Origin: Bacillus sp. E(2018)
GTDB taxonomy: Bacteria; Bacillota; Bacilli; Bacillales; Fictibacillaceae
Direction of reading: 5' to 3'
Length of the DNA stretch: 64,000 bases
Assembly (NCBI RefSeq): GCF_005503015.1
Contig: NZ_SCOL01000001.1
Span: 310,001 to 374,000, forward strand
The notes under the pieces were generated by a model. That model was not told where the DNA came from. It saw nothing but the letters and a program-made list of their open reading frames with translations, and made no database searches. Positions 19,698 through 28,017 of this stretch are shown piece after piece (the stretch's first letter is position 1; the number at the start of each line of letters is the position of its first letter). A program made the translations under genes and the position numbers.

Positions 19698-20025
19698 GTT
19701 AATTTCCGTTCCAGGTGCTCGCTTTCCGTGGGGCAGACGGTGAGGCACATTCGTACGTTTCACTCTTAAGTGTCTCACCTGTCTAGTTGCAGTGGCTAGC
19801 CCCTCGAGGTCAAAAGTTAAATAGACCATGAACGCAAAGAGCACCTTCCTTGTCTATTCACCTTTTGCGTGTCGGGGCTGGACGAGCCACTTCCACTTTT
19901 CGGACTGCCAGCCTTTATAGGTCCCTTGCTCCTGCGTCTACAAGTTTATGATATAGTAGTAAGCTTCCTCGTCGCATGCCTGCAAGAAGTGTTTCATGTG
20001 GTAGGCACGCACCTTCCACTCCAAT
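19698..20025 (-). repeat. intergenic repeat family A, copy R2, interrupted
   Basis: The family A element in reverse orientation. The right end of the consensus lies at 19698-19783 (from TTAATTTCCGTTCCAGGTGC to CTCACCTGTC). The left end resumes only at 20008-20025 (CGCACCTTCCACTCCAAT). About 224 bases of unrelated, hairpin-rich DNA separate the two halves, and the terminal CAAC is lost. Confidence 0.85.
19784..20007. repeat. second repeat type (family B) inserted in R2
   Basis: The insert begins TAGTTGCAGTGGCTAGCCCC and folds strongly. AGTGGCT (19791-19797) pairs with AGCCACT (19885-19891), AGCCCC (19798-19803) with GGGGCT (19874-19879), CAAAAG (19811-19816) with CTTTTG (19862-19867), and AATAGAC (19820-19826) with GTCTATT (19852-19858). 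From memory, similar CTAGCCCCTCGAG hairpins are common intergenic repeats in Bacillaceae. The last ~80 bases (19926-20007) are outside this fold and of unknown origin. No transposase is present. Confidence 0.7.
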
Positions 20026-20090
20026 TTTCAAAGGAGACAAGGTTTTGAAAGCAACAGTTTTTTAGAAATGAAAAAACTAAAGGAACTTAG

Positions 20091-20119
20091 GGTATGGCTC
20101 GATTGAGTCATACCTTTTT
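20091..20119 (+). terminator. intrinsic terminator upstream of maf
   Basis: GGTATGGCTC (20091-20100) pairs with GAGTCATACC (20105-20114) with one G-U pair and a 4-base loop, followed by TTTTT. It probably ends spoIIB transcripts beyond the repeat. Confidence 0.8.
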
Positions 20120-20355
20120 AAGTGTCAGATAAGATTGAATATAATCGGGTAAAACATGATGTCTTGATTGATAGCTTTTAAGAATTTTGTCGGAATTCGT
20201 CAATGAATTTAATCATTTGCCCACATAAAATACGGTAAAGAACCGAAAAACTAATAGAAGTATGTTTTTCGGCGTAATTTGTCTAATTTTAACAAGTTTG
20301 CTATTGTAAATCTTAACGTAACTATACATCAATGAATTAGATGAAAGGTGATTAC

Positions 20356-20946
20356 ATGAAACGCCTCATATTAGCCTCTGCTTCACCTCGAAGATATGAA
20401 CTTCTGTCATTAACGCTTCTTCCATTTGAAACGTATCCGAGTACACTTGAAGAAAAAATGGATCTTTCCCTTACTCCAAGTCGATTGGTAGAATCACTTG
20501 CTGAACAGAAAGCTGCTGACATTTTTACGAAAAAGCCAGATTGCGTCGTCCTCGGTGCAGATACGATTGTATCTTATCAGGATAAACGTCTAGGTAAACC
20601 GAAAAATCGGATGGAAGCTGCTGAAATATTAAGAATGCTCTCAGGTCAAACACATGAAGTTTACACGGGAGTTTGCTTAATTGACCAAACAAAAAAGGTC
20701 ATTTTCTCTGAAAAGACAAGTGTTACTTTTCACACGTTAGATGAAAGCACAATTGCTTGGTACTTAAACACGGGTGAACCATTTGATAAAGCCGGAAGCT
20801 ATGGGATTCAAGGATCTGGATCGCTATTAGTCGATAAAATTCAAGGTGATTACTTCAATGTTGTAGGATTGCCGATTTCTAAGGTGGTTCGTTCACTACA
20901 AGAATTCGGGTTTTCATTCACCGAGTCAGTCACGAAGACTGAATAA
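20356..20946 (+). CDS. maf: Maf nucleoside triphosphate pyrophosphatase
   Basis: Maf hydrolyses non-canonical or modified nucleoside triphosphates (dTTP/UTP-type specificity in the family) and has been linked to septum formation. The ATG at 20356 is preferred over the in-frame ATG at 20341 because the latter lies before the AAAGGTGA site. The resulting 196-residue protein starts MKRLILASASPRR, the family signature (SASPRR at 8-13). VLGADTIV carries the catalytic aspartate. It lies 14 bases before radC and heads the maf-radC-mre block. Confidence 0.95.
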   Translation: MKRLILASASPRRYELLSLTLLPFETYPSTLEEKMDLSLTPSRLVESLAEQKAADIFTKKPDCVVLGADTIVSYQDKRLGKPKNRMEAAEILRMLSGQTHEVYTGVCLIDQTKKVIFSEKTSVTFHTLDESTIAWYLNTGEPFDKAGSYGIQGSGSLLVDKIQGDYFNVVGLPISKVVRSLQEFGFSFTESVTKTE

Positions 20947-20960
20947 TAGGGGGGACGTAA

Positions 20961-21650
20961 GTGGTAATGAAACCGCTTATGATAAAAGATTACCCATTAC
21001 AGGAGAGACCGCGAGAGAGACTATTAAATGATGGTCCTGAAGCACTCTCAAACTATGAATTGTTAGCTATTCTTTTAAGAACGGGTACGAAGCAAATGTC
21101 AGCTATCCAGCTTGCTCATCATATCATTCAGCAATTTGAAGGATTGAGGCAACTAAAAGAAGCAACAATTGGTGAATTGAAAGAAATCAACGGCATAGGA
21201 TCCGCAAAAGCAGTGGAACTGATGGCTGCTATCGAGCTTGGAAAACGTATCAGCCGCCTTCAGTTTGAAGAGAGGTACACGATCCGTTCACCTGAAGATG
21301 GAGCTCGATACCTGATGGATGAACTGCGTTTTTTACAGCAAGAACACTTCGTTTGTTTATATTTAAACACTAAAAATCAAGTGCTTTATAAAAAAACAGT
21401 ATTTATAGGAAGTCTGAATACTTCTATTGTACACCCGCGAGAAGTTTTTAAAGAAGGCTTCAAACACTCTAGTGCTTCAATCATCTGCTTTCATAATCAT
21501 CCAAGTGGTGATCCTGCTCCTAGCAGGGAAGATATTGAAGTAACAAAAAGATTAGTAGAGTGCGGAAAGATGTTAGGAATTGAAGTGTTGGATCACATTA
21601 TTATCGGTGATCAAAGATACGTAAGTTTAAAAGAAAAAGGATATGTTTAA
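20961..21650 (+). CDS. radC: RadC-family JAB/MPN domain protein
   Basis: A 229-residue protein with a helix-hairpin-helix region (about 70-90, EINGIGSAKA) and a C-terminal MPN+/JAMM metalloprotease-like domain. The zinc motif HNHPSGD is at 178-184 with the following Asp191, so the metal site is intact. Despite its name, a DNA-repair role is not established. GTG at 20961 is used; ATG at 20967 is also possible behind the same AGGGGGGAC site. It sits between maf and mreB as in B. subtilis (ysxA). Confidence 0.93.
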   Translation: MVMKPLMIKDYPLQERPRERLLNDGPEALSNYELLAILLRTGTKQMSAIQLAHHIIQQFEGLRQLKEATIGELKEINGIGSAKAVELMAAIELGKRISRLQFEERYTIRSPEDGARYLMDELRFLQQEHFVCLYLNTKNQVLYKKTVFIGSLNTSIVHPREVFKEGFKHSSASIICFHNHPSGDPAPSREDIEVTKRLVECGKMLGIEVLDHIIIGDQRYVSLKEKGYV

Positions 21651-21652
21651 CA

Positions 21653-21682
21653 TTGTCTTTTGTTTCTTTTTTAGCGTATAAT
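21653..21682 (+). promoter_or_regulatory. SigmaA promoter of mreBCD-minCD
   Basis: TTGTCT at 21653-21658 and a perfect TATAAT at 21677-21682, spaced 18 bases, lie 40 bases before mreB. Confidence 0.75.
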
Positions 21683-21722
21683 CAAACTTATGAGTTTTGC
21701 TTGATGAAAGGAGTCTACATAA

Positions 21723-22760
21723 ATGTTTGGTGGATTTTCAAGAGATTTAGGAATTGATTTAGGAACTGCAAACACACTTGTTTACGTGAAGGGCAAGGGT
21801 GTTGTTGTGCGTGAACCTTCCGTTGTTGCTTTGCGTACTGACACAGGTTCAATTGAAGCAGTAGGTAATGCTGCTAAGAATATGATTGGACGTACTCCTG
21901 GTAATATCGTTGCCGTACGACCAATGAAAGATGGAGTTATTGCTGATTTTGAAACAACAGCTACAATGATGAAATATTTTATTCAGCAAGCCCAAAAAAA
22001 CCGTTCTGTTTTTGCACGTAAACCTTATGTGATGGTATGTGTACCTTCAGGAATTACTGCAGTTGAAAAACGTGCGGTAGAAGATGCGACTAAACAAGCG
22101 GGAGCTCGTGAAGCTTATACGATTGAAGAACCGTTTGCAGCTGCAATCGGTGCAGACCTACCTGTATGGGAGCCAACAGGAAGCATGGTCGTTGATATCG
22201 GTGGGGGGACGACTGAAGTTGCGATTATTTCACTAGGTGGAATTGTAACAAGCCAGTCTATCCGAATTGCTGGAGATGAAATGGATGACGCGATCATCGC
22301 TTACATTAAAAAGACTTACAATCTAATGATTGGTGAGAGAACGGCTGAAACACTTAAACTAGAAGTTGGTTCAGCTGGTGCGCCTGATGGTATCGAGGAT
22401 ATGGACATCCGCGGTAGAGATTTGTTGACAGGTCTACCAAAAACGATTACGATTACGGCGGAAGAAGTTTCCAGTGCGTTGCGTGATACTGTTAATAGCA
22501 TCATGGATGCTGTTAAAGTAACTCTTGAGAAAACACCACCTGAACTTGCTGCTGATATTATGGATCGTGGTATCGTTCTAACTGGTGGAGGTGCTTTATT
22601 AAGAAACTTGGATAAAGTAATCAGTGAAGAGACGAAGATGCCTGTTATCGTGGCTGAGAACGCGTTGGATTGTGTAGCAGTTGGAACTGGCCGTGCGCTT
22701 GAAAACCTGCACCTTTTTAAATCCAAGGCTGGTATAACTTCTAGATCTAAATCCAAGTAA
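21723..22760 (+). CDS. mreB: rod shape-determining protein MreB
   Basis: MreB is the bacterial actin that forms membrane-bound filaments guiding lateral wall synthesis. The 345-residue protein starts [20 protein letters not shown], which contains the first phosphate-binding loop. [19 protein letters not shown] supplies the second, and [12 protein letters not shown] the adenosine motif. Length and sequence are typical. It heads a run of mreC, mreD, minC and minD on the same strand, the usual bacillar order for shape and division-site genes. Confidence 0.98.
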   Translation: MFGGFSRDLGIDLGTANTLVYVKGKGVVVREPSVVALRTDTGSIEAVGNAAKNMIGRTPGNIVAVRPMKDGVIADFETTATMMKYFIQQAQKNRSVFARKPYVMVCVPSGITAVEKRAVEDATKQAGAREAYTIEEPFAAAIGADLPVWEPTGSMVVDIGGGTTEVAIISLGGIVTSQSIRIAGDEMDDAIIAYIKKTYNLMIGERTAETLKLEVGSAGAPDGIEDMDIRGRDLLTGLPKTITITAEEVSSALRDTVNSIMDAVKVTLEKTPPELAADIMDRGIVLTGGGALLRNLDKVISEETKMPVIVAENALDCVAVGTGRALENLHLFKSKAGITSRSKSK

Positions 22761-22774
22761 GTAGGTGTATTTTC

Positions 22775-23647
22775 ATGCCACATTTTTTTTCGAATAAACG
22801 CCTTATCATTCTACTAGTCAGTATTATTATTCTAGTAGCTCTGATCGGTTTTTCGATGAAAAAACGGGAAAGCCTAACCTTACCTGAACAGTTTTTAAAA
22901 GATTCTGCAGGACTAACACAAACGATTTTCTATAAACCCGCTAATACACTAGCGGGTTTCTTTGAGAATTTAGCTGAAATGAAGCAGCTCTACAAAGAGA
23001 ATCAAATGTTAAAAGCTAGGTTAGATGAGTACGCGAAACTTTATGTACAGTATGAGGAAGCTAAAAAAACAAACGAAACACTTAAAGCACAATTAGACAA
23101 AGAAGAAGATCTCACCGATTTTAAAGTGAGAGAAGCGACTGTGATCGGCCGCTCCCCTGATCAATGGAACCAATTTATTTACATTAATAAAGGGGAAAAA
23201 GATGGTATCAAACCGAAGATGGCAGTCATCTCACCACAAGGATTTATTGGAAAAGTAACTAATGTATCCTTGTTCCAATCAACGGTTCAGTTGATCAGTG
23301 ATAATGATCGTACGAATCGTTTCTCTGCTATCGTTCAAGGTGAGAAGAATATCTTTGGAACGATCGAAGGTTATGATGCAAAAAAACAGGCGTTGGTGTT
23401 TAAAAAGATTCCTGTAGATGCAAAGATCAAGAAAGGCCAAAAGGTTATCACATCTGGTCTTGGAGATGTCTTTCCACCTAACCTGCTCATCGGAGAAGTT
23501 ATTGATATTGAACCAGATGAAGTGGGCTTAACTCAAACGGCTTATTTAAAGCCTTCAGCAGATCTTTATGATATCGATCATGTGATGGTGCTTGAACGCG
23601 AAATGCCTGCAGTGGATGAAAGTTTAAGAGAAAAGGAGGAAGAATGA
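22775..23647 (+). CDS. mreC: rod shape-determining protein MreC
   Basis: MreC is a bitopic membrane protein linking MreB to the wall-synthesis enzymes. The 290-residue sequence has one N-terminal transmembrane helix (about 9-25), a coiled coil rich in charged residues (about 65-110), then the beta-rich periplasmic-type domain that contains the conserved VIGRSPDQWNQFIYINKG region. The stop overlaps mreD by four bases. Confidence 0.96.
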   Translation: MPHFFSNKRLIILLVSIIILVALIGFSMKKRESLTLPEQFLKDSAGLTQTIFYKPANTLAGFFENLAEMKQLYKENQMLKARLDEYAKLYVQYEEAKKTNETLKAQLDKEEDLTDFKVREATVIGRSPDQWNQFIYINKGEKDGIKPKMAVISPQGFIGKVTNVSLFQSTVQLISDNDRTNRFSAIVQGEKNIFGTIEGYDAKKQALVFKKIPVDAKIKKGQKVITSGLGDVFPPNLLIGEVIDIEPDEVGLTQTAYLKPSADLYDIDHVMVLEREMPAVDESLREKEEE

Positions 23648-24165
23648 TGAAAAAAGTCTTTCTTCCTTTTCTTATCTATTTAGCTTTTATTAGTGAAAGT
23701 TCTTTAGTACAAGCTTTCTTGCCTCAGGATAATAGTATGGATTGGCAGCTTGTCCCTCGGTTTTCGATGGTATTGATCTTGTTTGTTGCCGTTTATGTAA
23801 ACACGACATACGGACTTTTGTATGGTCTGGCTTTCGGTCTGCTCACTGACCTTCTGTATACAGACATCATTGGTGTGTATTTGTTTTCAATGGCTGCTAC
23901 AGCATACATTATTTCTATTTTTTCAAGATATTTATTTGGGAACTTGATCGTGACGTTACTTCTGTCCGTTGTAGGGGTTTCCATTTTAGAGTTTTTTGTA
24001 TACGGTTTGAACAGTCTTATAGGAATCAGCACGCAGATGTTAGATGTGTTCCTGTATAAAAGATTGTTGCCTACCCTCATCTTAAACGGTTTCTTTGCGA
24101 TACTCATTTATTATCCGTTTGTAAAGCAGTTGAACCAAATAAAGGATACTCTAAAAGAAAACTAA
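23644..24165 (+). CDS. mreD: rod shape-determining protein MreD
   Basis: A 173-residue polytopic membrane protein with about five helices, partner of MreB, MreC and RodA in the elongasome. A strong AAGGAGG site lies in the mreC end, and ATG at 23644 overlaps the mreC stop (ATGA); ATG at 23647 is an equally placed alternative. Sequence conservation is low in this family, so the call rests on membrane topology and position. Confidence 0.94.
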   Translation: MMKKVFLPFLIYLAFISESSLVQAFLPQDNSMDWQLVPRFSMVLILFVAVYVNTTYGLLYGLAFGLLTDLLYTDIIGVYLFSMAATAYIISIFSRYLFGNLIVTLLLSVVGVSILEFFVYGLNSLIGISTQMLDVFLYKRLLPTLILNGFFAILIYYPFVKQLNQIKDTLKEN

Positions 24166-24222
24166 CTTCTGCAAAGAGGAATTTAGACCTAGCTGTCGAA
24201 TGTTAGTACGTTGAGGTGAACA

Positions 24223-24906
24223 ATGGCAATGGTACAAAAACTCCAGCACAACGTTACAATTAAAGGAACAAAAGACGGCCTCGTTTTATTGTTGGATGAT
24301 AAGTGTTCCTTCGATCTATTAGTCGAGGAGCTTAATGATAAATTAACCGCCGGAAGCAGCCAAATGTTAAACGGACCTGTTATTTCCGTTAAAGTAAAAG
24401 CAGGTAATCGTTATTTGACAGCTGAACAAGAAGAGAAATTAATAGAAATTCTTAAACAAAAAGAAAATTTGATCCTAGATCACATTGAGTCAGAGGTAAT
24501 CACAAAAGCTGAAGCCGAAGAATTGAGAAAAGATGCTCAAGTGGTAACCGTTTCAAAAGTCGTCAGATCAGGCCAGGTGCTTGATGTTCAAGGAGACCTG
24601 CTACTGATCGGCGATGTTAATCCTGGAGCAACAGTTATGGCGACAGGAAATATTTATATTCTTGGCTCGCTAAAAGGAATCGCTCATTGCGGCACGAAAG
24701 GCAACGAAGAAGCGATCATTGCAGCATCCGTAATGAAACCTTCTCAACTCAGGATTGCTCACCATATTAATAGAGCACCAGACTCTTATCCTGAACTAGG
24801 AAATGAGATGGAGTTTGCTTACATATCCAATGAAGAAAAACAGATTCGTATTGATCGAATCAGTGCTGTTCATCGACTAAGACCGAAACTGAACAGTTTG
24901 CTATAG
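24223..24906 (+). CDS. minC: septum site-determining protein MinC
   Basis: MinC inhibits FtsZ assembly away from midcell and works with MinD. The 227-residue protein has an N-terminal FtsZ-inhibiting domain (about 1-100) and a C-terminal beta-helix domain (about 115-215) with GDLLLIGDVNPGATVMATGN and IYILGSLKGIAHCG features typical for the family. It lies 16 bases before minD. Two in-frame ATGs (24223 and 24229) could serve as start. Confidence 0.96.
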   Translation: MAMVQKLQHNVTIKGTKDGLVLLLDDKCSFDLLVEELNDKLTAGSSQMLNGPVISVKVKAGNRYLTAEQEEKLIEILKQKENLILDHIESEVITKAEAEELRKDAQVVTVSKVVRSGQVLDVQGDLLLIGDVNPGATVMATGNIYILGSLKGIAHCGTKGNEEAIIAASVMKPSQLRIAHHINRAPDSYPELGNEMEFAYISNEEKQIRIDRISAVHRLRPKLNSLL

Positions 24907-24921
24907 AAAGGGGAATGAAGC

Positions 24922-25716
24922 ATGGGAGAAGCGATAGTCATAACGTCTGGGAAAGGTGGAGTCGGTAAAACGACGACTTCTGCCAATTTAGGTACTGCTC
25001 TAGCTCTTTCTGGAAAAAAAGTATGTCTTGTAGATACAGATATCGGGTTGAGAAACTTGGATGTATTGATGGGACTTGAGAATCGCATCATCTATGATCT
25101 TGTTGATGTTGCAGAAGAACGCTGCAAACTTAAACAAGCATTAATAAAAGATAAGCGCTTTGAGTGTTTGTACCTGCTCCCAGCAGCTCAAACAAAAGAT
25201 AAATCTTCCATTACCCCTGAACAAGTTAAAAAGATCGTTCAGGAATTAAAGCAAGATTATGATTATGTGATTATTGACTGTCCTGCAGGTATTGAACAAG
25301 GTTTCAAGAATGCTATTGCAGGTGCAGATAAATCAATTGTTGTAACGAACCCTGAAACTGCTTCTATGCGTGATGCTGATCGCATTATCGGGCTTTTAGA
25401 ACAAGAGGATATGGAACCTCCTAAACTTATTGTGAATCGTCTTCGCAATCATCTTGCTAAGAACGGTGATATGTTAGATGTTGATGAGATCGTCTCTGTA
25501 CTTTCAATTGAACTTCTTGGAGTCGTGATTGACGATGAGAATGTAATTAAAGCTGCGAACAAAGGTGAACCCGTTGCGTTACAGCCTGATTCAAAAGCTT
25601 CTATTGCATATCGTAATATCGCAAGAAGAATTTTAGGTGAGTCTGTTCCACTTCTATCACTAGAAGAAGACAAAGGTTTCTTTGGAAAAATCAAGACATT
25701 ACTAGGTATGAAATAA
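24922..25716 (+). CDS. minD: septum site-determining ATPase MinD
   Basis: MinD is a ParA/MinD-family ATPase that binds the membrane and recruits MinC. The 264-residue protein has the deviant Walker A SGKGGVGKTT at 9-18, the DTDIGLRNLD switch I motif, IDCPAGIE (Walker B region) and a C-terminal amphipathic helix (GFFGKIKTLLGMK) that acts as the membrane-targeting sequence. It is the last gene of the unit and a terminator follows at once. Confidence 0.98.
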   Translation: MGEAIVITSGKGGVGKTTTSANLGTALALSGKKVCLVDTDIGLRNLDVLMGLENRIIYDLVDVAEERCKLKQALIKDKRFECLYLLPAAQTKDKSSITPEQVKKIVQELKQDYDYVIIDCPAGIEQGFKNAIAGADKSIVVTNPETASMRDADRIIGLLEQEDMEPPKLIVNRLRNHLAKNGDMLDVDEIVSVLSIELLGVVIDDENVIKAANKGEPVALQPDSKASIAYRNIARRILGESVPLLSLEEDKGFFGKIKTLLGMK

Positions 25717-25750
25717 AGCATCGGCTTCGCGCTGATGCTTTTTTTTTTGA
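25717..25750 (+). terminator. terminator of the mre-min unit
   Basis: AGCATCGGC pairs with GCTGATGCT (one G-U pair) around a TTCGC loop, followed by nine T residues. Confidence 0.92.
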
Positions 25751-25778
25751 GCTCATTCCCCTGTAGATTTTGAAAGTG

Positions 25779-25907
25779 GTTGATTTCCGTTCCAGGATGC
25801 TCGCTTTCCGCGGGGCGTGCGGTGAGCCACCTCGACACTATGTGTCCTTAGGTGTCTCACCTGTCCCGCTAATCCCCCAGGATCTCGCACCTTGCACTCC
25901 AATCAAC
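25779..25907 (-). repeat. intergenic repeat family A, copy R3
   Basis: A complete 129-bp copy, here in reverse orientation, running from GTTGATTTCCG to ACTCCAATCAAC. Its central hairpin pairs CACCT with AGGTG and GACAC with GTGTC, differing from R1 and R4 on both strands of the stem. It faces copy R4 248 bp away. Confidence 0.9.
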
Positions 25908-26154
25908 AAACCAAAGATGTATTTTACAAAGCTACTTCATAGGCGTTCTTGAAGTCGGTTATTGACTTTCATGATGCTTGTTTTTTAGATTTGATCATTT
26001 CACGCTTAGTCAAAAGCAACTGTGCTTCCTTTGTTTACTAGTAAACCTACCGTATAGTCTTTATTGTCGTTTGCTCGGTGAGAAGCTTGTAAGGTGTTGC
26101 ACTATTCAATTTGTCTTTGGAGCTTTTGGATTTTTTTTTTTGCTACATTTGCAA
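25908..26154. other. intergenic spacer between inverted repeats R3 and R4
   Basis: About 247 A+T-rich bases without a credible gene lie between two oppositely oriented copies of the repeat. Together with the repeats this makes a gene-free interval of about 700 bases between minD and spoIVFA. I see no promoter here that I would defend. Confidence 0.6.
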
Positions 26155-26281
26155 GTTGATTGGAGTGGAGGGTGCGAGACTCCTGCGGGACGAGCGGTCA
26201 GGTGAGACCCTTAAGGGCGCAAAGCGGCAAGGGGCTCACCGGTCGCCCCGCGGAAAGCGAGCACCTGTAACGGAAATCAAC
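26155..26281 (+). repeat. intergenic repeat family A, copy R4
   Basis: A complete 127-bp copy, from GTTGATTGGAG to GGAAATCAAC. GGTGAG and CTCACC flank a central hairpin pairing CCCTT with AAGGG. It is inverted relative to R3 and lies about 130 bases upstream of spoIVFA. Confidence 0.9.
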
Positions 26282-26412
26282 TACTACTTACGAAAGCAAC
26301 AGAGCATACGTGAATTTTTATTTTCATGCTCTAAAATCATCAAACCATTTACTCATATCTCCAACGGACAAGTCATAGGATGTAAATATATGAGAAAAAT
26401 GGAGGAACGGTT

Positions 26413-27144
26413 ATGAAAAATAGAGCAGATGAAATTCGAAAAAAGTACGGTAATATTTCTAAGAACGGCAGTTCAAAAGAAAGTAGTAGCCCGGTAACCT
26501 CATCCAGGGACTTACCGGAGAAATCTCATCCTCTATTCAACCGTCATGCTATGTTAATGCAGATCATGTTTTCAATTATCTTATTTTTAATCGTAGGAAT
26601 CGCCTTTAAAAATAATAATGACCATACTGTACAGGCCCAAAAGTTTATCAAACATGTCTATCAAGATGAGTTTCAGTTTGCTGCAGCCAAAGATTGGTAT
26701 GAAGATAAATTCGGGAAACCCCTAGCTCTGTTTCCTAAGGATAAATTACAGAAAGAAAAGAAATCAGAAGAAGTCAGTGAAGTATTTGCTGTTCCTGCAA
26801 ATGGTAAAGTGTATGAGACGTTCAGTACGAACGGCAAAGGAATCGTAATCGAAACGGGTAAGGAAGAAGATGTTGAAACAGCGAAAAGTGGTTACATTGT
26901 TTATGCTGGAAAAAAGGAAGACCATGGATATACGGTAATTATTCAACACGCAGATGAACAAGAATCGTGGTATGGGGATCTGAAGGAAATCGATAAGTCC
27001 ATAAAACTATATAATTACGTTGAGAGCGGAACACGGTTAGGGAAAGTGTCACAGAGCAAGGATGGGAAGTCGGGTAAATTTTACTTTGCAATAAAAAAAG
27101 ACAAGAGCTTTATCGATCCTAGTAAGGTGATTGATATTGATTAA
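26413..27144 (+). CDS. spoIVFA: stage IV sporulation protein FA
   Basis: SpoIVFA holds the membrane protease SpoIVFB inactive, with BofA, until the forespore signal arrives. The 243-residue protein has a cytoplasmic N-terminus, one transmembrane helix at about 48-65, and a C-terminal LytM/M23-like domain (about 125-243) with GKGIVIETG, GYTVIIQHAD and WYGDL segments. The HxxxD and HxH metal ligands of active M23 enzymes are not complete, as expected for a regulator. GGAGGAACGG precedes the ATG. It overlaps spoIVFB. Confidence 0.92.
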   Translation: MKNRADEIRKKYGNISKNGSSKESSSPVTSSRDLPEKSHPLFNRHAMLMQIMFSIILFLIVGIAFKNNNDHTVQAQKFIKHVYQDEFQFAAAKDWYEDKFGKPLALFPKDKLQKEKKSEEVSEVFAVPANGKVYETFSTNGKGIVIETGKEEDVETAKSGYIVYAGKKEDHGYTVIIQHADEQESWYGDLKEIDKSIKLYNYVESGTRLGKVSQSKDGKSGKFYFAIKKDKSFIDPSKVIDID

Positions 27145-27988
27145 ATTAATAATCGAATTCATACGAAAAATAAAGATCAATCCCGCCTTTTGGGTTGTCA
27201 TTTTTGGTGCAGTCTATACAGGGCATTTTAGGGAGATCATCGTTTGGTTTTTCGTAGTTCTAATTCATGAGATGGGTCATTTCGCTGGTGCCCGTCTTTT
27301 TAATTGGAGAGTTTCAAGAATAGATCTTCTGCCTTTTGGAGGAGCGGCAGTAGTTGAAGAGCATGGAACACGTCCATTTCATGAAGAGGTGTGGGTGGCT
27401 GTTCTTGGTCCGCTTCAGCACATTTGGCTGACTGGTGTCGCTTATGTCTTAAGTCAGTTTAACATCATCTCTGCTGATGATTTTTATTGGTTTTTTCTTT
27501 TGAATCTAACGCTTTTCTTATTTAATCTTCTTCCGATATGGCCACTCGATGGTGGAAAAGTGTTATTTGCTCTTGTCACGAAATGGGTTCCCTATAGGGA
27601 AGCACAACAGAAATTTATTATAGGCTCCGGAATATTGCTGTTGATGGGTAGCATTTGGCAGATTTCGTTACAGCCTACACACTTAAACCTTTGGGTAATC
27701 TGCGTGTTCTTAGGGTTAGCTCATATTCTTGAATGGCGCAGCAGACATTATGTATTCATGCGATTCTTGCTGAACACATTACAACAATCAAACGGGAGAG
27801 AAACCCGTACGATTATCGTACCTCCTACATGGTCACTCTCAAAAGTCACCCATCATTTAGTAAAAGGAGTTTCGCATTCTATCGTCATTAAGAGCTTTAA
27901 TCCTACAACAATCAATGAGAAGCAACTTTTAGAGGCTTATTTTCATAATCATTCTCCTGAGTGTGCAATCGGAAAAGTTTTTCGTTAG
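27137..27988 (+). CDS. spoIVFB: stage IV sporulation intramembrane metalloprotease FB
   Basis: SpoIVFB is the site-2-type protease that cleaves pro-SigmaK in the mother cell. The zinc motif HEMGH is at 44-48 and the third ligand lies in WPLDGGK (Asp138); both are intact. About six membrane segments precede a C-terminal CBS-like domain. I chose the TTG at 27137, six bases after AGGTGA, because the TTG at 27131 directly abuts that site. The start lies inside the spoIVFA end (8-base overlap), so translation is coupled. Confidence 0.93.
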   Translation: MIKLIIEFIRKIKINPAFWVVIFGAVYTGHFREIIVWFFVVLIHEMGHFAGARLFNWRVSRIDLLPFGGAAVVEEHGTRPFHEEVWVAVLGPLQHIWLTGVAYVLSQFNIISADDFYWFFLLNLTLFLFNLLPIWPLDGGKVLFALVTKWVPYREAQQKFIIGSGILLLMGSIWQISLQPTHLNLWVICVFLGLAHILEWRSRHYVFMRFLLNTLQQSNGRETRTIIVPPTWSLSKVTHHLVKGVSHSIVIKSFNPTTINEKQLLEAYFHNHSPECAIGKVFR

Positions 27989-28017
27989 AATAGATACAGA
28001 GCGAAAAACAGGGAGAT

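Larger units (their letters stand above)
19661..20355. other. long intergenic region between spoIIB and maf
   Basis: No credible gene lies in these ~695 bases. From left to right it holds the interrupted family A repeat (19698-20025) with a second repeat inserted in it, a terminator (20091-20119), and about 220 bases of A+T-rich DNA. The latter contains a perfect 9-bp hairpin CCGAAAAAC/GTTTTTCGG (20243-20251 with 20264-20272) without a following T run. Confidence 0.8.

Noticed and set aside
19784..20007. Insert in R2 considered as an insertion sequence
   Set aside because: It is only ~224 bases, encodes no transposase and shows no clear terminal inverted repeats at its two junctions; it is better described as a hairpin repeat.
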